NCBI GenBank assembly: GCA_033391075.1
Contig: JAWPMV010000001.1
Span: 2,108,001 to 2,172,000, forward strand
Source of the DNA: Bacteroidia bacterium
Lineage (GTDB): Bacteria > Bacteroidota > Bacteroidia > J057
Direction: 5' to 3'
DNA length: 64,000 nt
Position 1 is the first letter of the stretch. The number at the start of each line of letters is the position of its first letter. Below, one piece after another: positions 60,253 through 64,000 of the stretch. The translations under genes were made by a program, and so were the position numbers. The notes below the pieces were generated by a model. That model saw nothing but the letters and a program-made list of their open reading frames with translations. It was not told the origin of the DNA and searched no databases.

Positions 60253-61281
60253 ATGGCCAGAATAAATGAAAAGAAAATTCCCTTTAGTATAGATCGGGGA
60301 TTGCGGAGATACCTCAAGAATTATTTGCGGGAAATGAGTCTTCCTATCCAGTATTCTGACCTTTCTCGATACAGTGAAGGGATCACCCTTTATGATAAAT
60401 ACGGAAATGATACCCTCTGGATTTCTCTCCTGTATAGCCAGGATGATCTCAATCATATCAATGAAAGTCTAAAGCAGATATATGCCATTCTGAAAGCAAA
60501 TGGAGATATGTCTGTAATGCAGCACCTGTATGTTGATCGTATAGACCTTTGCCTGTATGGAAATACCAATCCTTTTCGGGTACGTGTGGTGAATAAAATC
60601 AATGACAACTTTGATTATTTCTACATCAAACATGCAGATGCTTCGCGCATATATGGCCTGGAATTAGAACATTTACTTTCTCCTAATCATATGAGTTATG
60701 TAGTAGATGGAGATACTTTGATTGAGGAACATATCGCAGGTATACCAGGAGAGGAATTTATCCAAAACTATCTCAATACCGGCCGGGTTGAAAATGAGAT
60801 TCGTTTGGCCAAAGAATTTGTCAAATTCAATGAACGTTGTTTTGTGCGTTTGTTGGGCGATATGCATTCCAGCAATTATGTTATCGAAATCATGCCTGAT
60901 TTTGAGGACATTCATTACCGCATTCGAGCCATAGACTTCGACCAACAATCATATGAACCTCGCAAAAGTATCTATATGCCTCAGTATTTTAAGCAGAATA
61001 TGGGCATCATAGATGTAGGATTGAGGCATATGACTCCTACTACTGTACGCCAATACCAGAAAGAAGAGAGATCCATGATCTCGAGCAGGATTCGTTATTC
61101 AATTCGGCAGGTAAGAGATCTGATGAAATATATGGTAAAAAGTGAATTGGCTCCGCAAGAGTACGTGGAGGGATTAGGGAAGGAGTTGGCCGAGCACTAC
61201 AAAATTGACAAATTTAATACAGGGAGAACCATGGGAGATCTGGTTAAGCTGAGTCTGGAACTTCTGGTGGAGAATAATTAG
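60253..61281 (+). CDS. Predicted kinase-like (APH-type) protein
   Basis: 342 aa, cytoplasmic. The order of motifs matches a protein-kinase-like fold of the aminoglycoside phosphotransferase kind. K126 in FYIKHAD may be the beta-3 Lys, and E137 or E139 in YGLELEHL the alpha-C Glu. TLIEEHIAGIPGEEF resembles the hinge. LGDMHSSN (D203, N208) matches the GDxHxxN catalytic loop, and IDFD (D228) the metal-binding DFG position. The gene is divergent from the MBOAT/SGNH pair, 138 bp away. No known family was recognised; phosphorylation of a small molecule or lipid is inferred, not shown. Confidence 0.7.
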   Translation: MARINEKKIPFSIDRGLRRYLKNYLREMSLPIQYSDLSRYSEGITLYDKYGNDTLWISLLYSQDDLNHINESLKQIYAILKANGDMSVMQHLYVDRIDLCLYGNTNPFRVRVVNKINDNFDYFYIKHADASRIYGLELEHLLSPNHMSYVVDGDTLIEEHIAGIPGEEFIQNYLNTGRVENEIRLAKEFVKFNERCFVRLLGDMHSSNYVIEIMPDFEDIHYRIRAIDFDQQSYEPRKSIYMPQYFKQNMGIIDVGLRHMTPTTVRQYQKEERSMISSRIRYSIRQVRDLMKYMVKSELAPQEYVEGLGKELAEHYKIDKFNTGRTMGDLVKLSLELLVENN

Positions 61282-61608
61282 CATAGGGTGTAGATCCCTC
61301 CAAGATTTTTCTACTAATTATCAATATATCCTTTGATTCGATTAATAATTGAGTAATTTCAATTTGTAAGGCTAAGAAGCAGCTGATACACAACTGTAAT
61401 TAGCCTTTACTCACCTCTCTTCTCTGAAAAGGTTTGGTCCCTATAAAATCTTTCCAGATACCCTATTTAGCAGTCTGCATGAAGCTCTGAAAAGAGCCAG
61501 GATTCCTTTTGCCAAAAGCCAGGGAAAAGGTCTTGGCTTTCATTGTCCATTTTTGGGGCATAGAGCTGTTTCCAGGCTTTATTCCGTACTTATTTAACAC
61601 ATTTTAAC
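61282..61608. other. 327-bp intergenic region
   Basis: AT-rich spacer between the kinase-like gene and the beta-helix gene. One short hairpin is present, GCTCT-GAAA-AGAGC at 61484-61497, and a 7-bp inverted repeat (AAAGCCA/TGGCTTT) near 61517-61542. I see no open frame, no clear terminator for the kinase-like gene, and no clear promoter. A small RNA cannot be excluded. Confidence 0.5.
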
Positions 61609-62637
61609 ATGAAACCGACCTTATTAAGCATTTTAATTCTTTTCCTATTTAGTGTGAGTCAGGCCAATATATTAAGGGTTGACAATACGCCGGGAAGTAG
61701 TGCTCCTTATTCTGACCTTACTACTGCCCATGCAGTAGCATTGGATGGAGATACTTTGTACATCGAAGGATCAAATACCTCCTATGGCAATTTGATACTA
61801 AACAAACGACTGGTAATCCTTGGGCCTGGATATTACCTGGATCAAAACCCAAATACCCCTGTCAGTTTATCCGCCATTGTTGCTATTTTTACCCTGGAAA
61901 GAAGCGATCCTAATGATCCTACTTCCGGTTCTTATCAAAGTGAAATACGGGGGCTGAGTTTTACAGCTACTTCGAATTCAGGAATTAGAATTGAAAGTAG
62001 TGAAATCACCATTGCAAATTGCCTGATTCGATCAGATATAGCACTACAGTCATTCGACATCAATGGCATCCATGTATCGCAATGTTATTTCCAGGGAGAA
62101 GGCATAGATGCTTCTTCCAATAATCCAGGCTTTAACGGAGTTGTTTTTATTAACAACATTGTGGAAGGTAACTTTTTGATTCCTGACAATTCAACGGGAA
62201 CCATCAACCACAATTTGTTTCTGGGGGATCGTTTTGAAGTCTTGAGTTTTGCAGGAGAACTTCGATCCAATATCGCTACATCAACCAACACAAGCAATTT
62301 TGCAGTTAGCTCCTCCGGCTCGGGTCAAATTTCCCATAACACGGCGGCCAATGGTCAATTCGGGACGATTGATGACAATAACATTTCAGCAGCAAATGTA
62401 TTGTTTGTGGGTTTGACCGGAAATAGCCAGGATGGACAGTATCAATTGGCTGCTGGTGCTACGGCAGTATTGGGAAATGCTCATGACGCTACAGATCGAG
62501 GACCATTTGGGGGAAATAGAGCTTACAGTTTGTCTGGACTTTCTGACATCCCCAGAATCATTTCGCTTGAAGTACCTCCTACTGGATCAGCTTCAGAAAC
62601 CTTTACCATCCGTGTGAAAGCCCGTGCAGGAAATTAA
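61609..62637 (+). CDS. Exported right-handed beta-helix protein
   Basis: 342 aa with signal peptide (LSILILFLFSVSQA). The body is a parallel beta-helix: repeated short units such as GIRIESSEITIANCLIRSDI, FDINGIHVSQCYF, GVVFINNIVEGNFLIPDN and TGTINHNLFLGDR. This is typical of pectate-lyase-like adhesins or glycan-binding proteins; no catalytic residues were found. No sorting domain is visible at its C-terminus (RVKARAGN), but it lies 9 bp upstream of a T9SS cargo gene, so they may be exported or function together. Confidence 0.8.
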   Translation: MKPTLLSILILFLFSVSQANILRVDNTPGSSAPYSDLTTAHAVALDGDTLYIEGSNTSYGNLILNKRLVILGPGYYLDQNPNTPVSLSAIVAIFTLERSDPNDPTSGSYQSEIRGLSFTATSNSGIRIESSEITIANCLIRSDIALQSFDINGIHVSQCYFQGEGIDASSNNPGFNGVVFINNIVEGNFLIPDNSTGTINHNLFLGDRFEVLSFAGELRSNIATSTNTSNFAVSSSGSGQISHNTAANGQFGTIDDNNISAANVLFVGLTGNSQDGQYQLAAGATAVLGNAHDATDRGPFGGNRAYSLSGLSDIPRIISLEVPPTGSASETFTIRVKARAGN

Positions 62638-62646
62638 TCTATAGCC

Positions 62647-63678
62647 ATGAGAAAAATTAAGATGCTAAAATTTTGCACAGGCTTTGTTCTACTTATTACA
62701 ATGCTTCTTTCAGGAAGTAATTGTTTCGGGCAAAACCAGATCACGCGCGCAGAATGGTTTGTGGATCTGGATCCTGGATTTAATATGGCAAATCAGGTCT
62801 CAAGCCTTACGCCTGGCCTGGAAGTAGATGTGAATCTAAATCTGGATTTGAGTAATTATACTCCTGGACTTCATACCTTTTATGTTCGGATGTTGGACAA
62901 TGCGGGGAGCTGGTCCCATACGCTTTCCCAAAATTTCTATGTATTAAGTAGAGATAGCTCTGAAGATTTGTCTTCCCTTGAATGGTTCTGGGATATCGAT
63001 CCTGGATTCGGGCAGGGAAATCCGGTTCCTAATGTTTCCGGTGATACGCTGGATAGCAGTTGGGCGATAAATTTGGATACACTAGCTCCGGGAATCCATA
63101 ATTTGTATGTGAGGGTTCAGGACGAAGAGGGCCTATGGAGCCAAAGCCTGAATGCGAGTAGTTGTATAATCGCTGAACCAGAAGCCCTGATAGATAGGTT
63201 CACTTATTATTATCAAGATTCTCTGGGGAGTTCAGATACCATCCTGTATAGTCTTATGCAGGCACAGTCTTATGTTGATATCTCTTTTGAGCCGGATACT
63301 TCAAGTTTGATGGGTAACAGGACTTATCAATTGTGCATCAATGCCATACGAACGGATGGCGTGATGAGTTTTGATGCTTGCCAGAGCTTTTCCTGGAGCT
63401 CCTCGGTTGGAATAGACCGGGGAAGTTTGACCTCTCTGGTAAAGCTCTACCCGAATCCTGCTTCCGGATTTATTTCTTTGGAACTACCAGGAAGGAGAAG
63501 CGGGAAGATGAAAGTCAGTTTAATTGATATGCGGGGCAAATACCTGATGGAGAAAGTATTTGATAGAACGGCAAGTCATCTTCAAAGACTCGAACTTCCT
63601 GAATTAGTTCCCGCTGTATATTTTTTAAGTATCGAGATGGGACAGCAAGTCGGGATAAAGAAAATACTTGTAAAGTAG
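62647..63678 (+). CDS. T9SS type A cargo protein with tandem 'EWF/DPGF' repeats
   Basis: 343 aa. Signal peptide (FCTGFVLLITMLLSGSNCFG). Two tandem repeats open with AEWFVDLDPGF and LEWFWDIDPGF and each close with GLHTFYVRMLDNAG or GIHNLYVRVQDEEG, a bacterial Ig-like layout. Residues about 265-343 form a type IX secretion sorting domain (VKLYPNPASGFISLELP ... VYFLSIEMGQQVGIKKILVK), so it should be exported and anchored to the cell surface. It is probably in an operon with the beta-helix gene. Confidence 0.9.
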   Translation: MRKIKMLKFCTGFVLLITMLLSGSNCFGQNQITRAEWFVDLDPGFNMANQVSSLTPGLEVDVNLNLDLSNYTPGLHTFYVRMLDNAGSWSHTLSQNFYVLSRDSSEDLSSLEWFWDIDPGFGQGNPVPNVSGDTLDSSWAINLDTLAPGIHNLYVRVQDEEGLWSQSLNASSCIIAEPEALIDRFTYYYQDSLGSSDTILYSLMQAQSYVDISFEPDTSSLMGNRTYQLCINAIRTDGVMSFDACQSFSWSSSVGIDRGSLTSLVKLYPNPASGFISLELPGRRSGKMKVSLIDMRGKYLMEKVFDRTASHLQRLELPELVPAVYFLSIEMGQQVGIKKILVK

Positions 63679-63694
63679 AAGCTTATGCAAAAAG

Positions 63695-63722
63695 AAAGGG
63701 CCAGAAATATTTCTGGCCCTTT
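63695..63722. terminator. Bidirectional Rho-independent terminator
   Basis: AAAGGGCCAGAAA (63695-63707) pairs perfectly with TTTCTGGCCCTTT (63710-63722) around TA. The T run continues to 63725, and A-rich sequence lies on the other side. It serves the T9SS gene and the convergent E2 gene. Confidence 0.93.
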
Positions 63723-63744
63723 TTTATGTTATTCTTATCCATTT

Positions 63745-64000
63745 TTATATCAGGATTCTCACCGGATCTTCCAGCAATTGTCTGAACGTAACCAGGAATT
63801 GAGAACCAACCATTCCGTCAACCACACGGTGATCACAGGAAAGGGTAACTTTCATCATATGAGCAGGAACAATCTCTCCGTCTTTTACAATCGGCTTCTG
63901 GATAATGGCTGAAACGGCCATGATGCAGGAGTTGGGAGGATTGATGATGGCGGTAAATTCTTCTATGCCCATCATGCCCAGATTAGAAATACTGAAGGTA
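63745..64000 (-). CDS. 2-oxoacid dehydrogenase E2 subunit, C-terminal part (gene runs off the window)
   Basis: The reverse strand encodes the last 85 residues of an acyltransferase catalytic domain. It begins at the edge with TFSISNLGMMGIEEFTAIIN, continues PPNSCIMAVSAI, and has the active-site block SCDHRVVDG (His and Asp being catalytic). The NLGM-G-I-EEF and INPP patterns fit the dihydrolipoamide acetyltransferase of pyruvate dehydrogenase better than succinyltransferase, though this is tentative. The lipoyl and core domains are outside the window. Confidence 0.9.
   Translation of the reverse strand, partial: TFSISNLGMMGIEEFTAIINPPNSCIMAVSAIIQKPIVKDGEIVPAHMMKVTLSCDHRVVDGMVGSQFLVTFRQLLEDPVRILI

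Noticed and set aside
61484-61497. GCTCT-GAAA-AGAGC hairpin as a terminator or sRNA
   Set aside because: Only five base pairs and no T tract. Recorded in the intergenic note but not called.

Overview
The window looks like a chromosomal segment of a Bacteroidota bacterium, probably a free-living Saprospiria- or Cytophagia-like organism. The evidence is a type IX secretion sorting domain at the C-terminus of the protein at 62647-63678, a CarboxypepD_reg/plug/barrel outer-membrane receptor, many lipoprotein signal peptides, DUF families common in this phylum, and promoters that fit TTG-N19/20-TAnnTTTG rather than the sigma70 type. No tRNA, rRNA, CRISPR array, insertion sequence or prophage gene was seen. 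The content is mostly single-domain metabolic, detoxification and envelope genes in short operons.

Layout. 1-3600: the start of a lipoprotein gene, a small orphan gene, ada-type alkylation repair/regulator, a methyltransferase and a membrane-anchored orphan. 3586-55084: about 51 kb in which all 54 predicted genes lie on the minus strand. In order these include DUF3500, an esterase lipoprotein, NTF2-like proteins, a TetR/DUF5367 pair, GNATs, an ArsR/AHSA1 operon with its own operator pair, a TonB-type receptor followed by a cyclase and an amidohydrolase, an isochorismatase, a sulfatase, a bilobal aspartic-protease-like protein, an SDR gene and an AraC gene sharing DNA boxes, several hydrolases, an unrecognised four-gene stretch (34837-38671), a thioredoxin-reductase-like flavoprotein under a 41-bp palindrome, a DASS anion transporter, OsmC, a DUF2306/beta-lactamase/TPR fusion with a LytTR regulator, an ADP-ribosylglycohydrolase, an M23 peptidase, CotH, and small enzymes.

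55336-64000: mixed strands. An SDR gene converges on a small outer-membrane-like gene. An MBOAT O-acyltransferase and a LysM-SGNH esterase form an overlapping envelope-acylation pair, and diverge from a protein with a kinase-like (APH-type) active site. Two secreted proteins follow (a beta-helix protein and a T9SS cargo protein). The window ends inside the gene for a 2-oxoacid dehydrogenase E2 subunit.

Three kinds of non-coding structure stand out: a roughly 105-bp interspersed repeat (two good copies and one partial), a REP-like inverted repeat family (three copies), and operator-like palindromes or direct repeats placed on recognisable promoters (ArsR, AraC, flavoprotein). The best candidates for undescribed biology are the kinase-like/MBOAT/LysM-SGNH locus, the AraC box regulon, the triple-domain fusion protein, and the repeat family carrying a hairpin. 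Functions are read from motifs only; no database search was possible.
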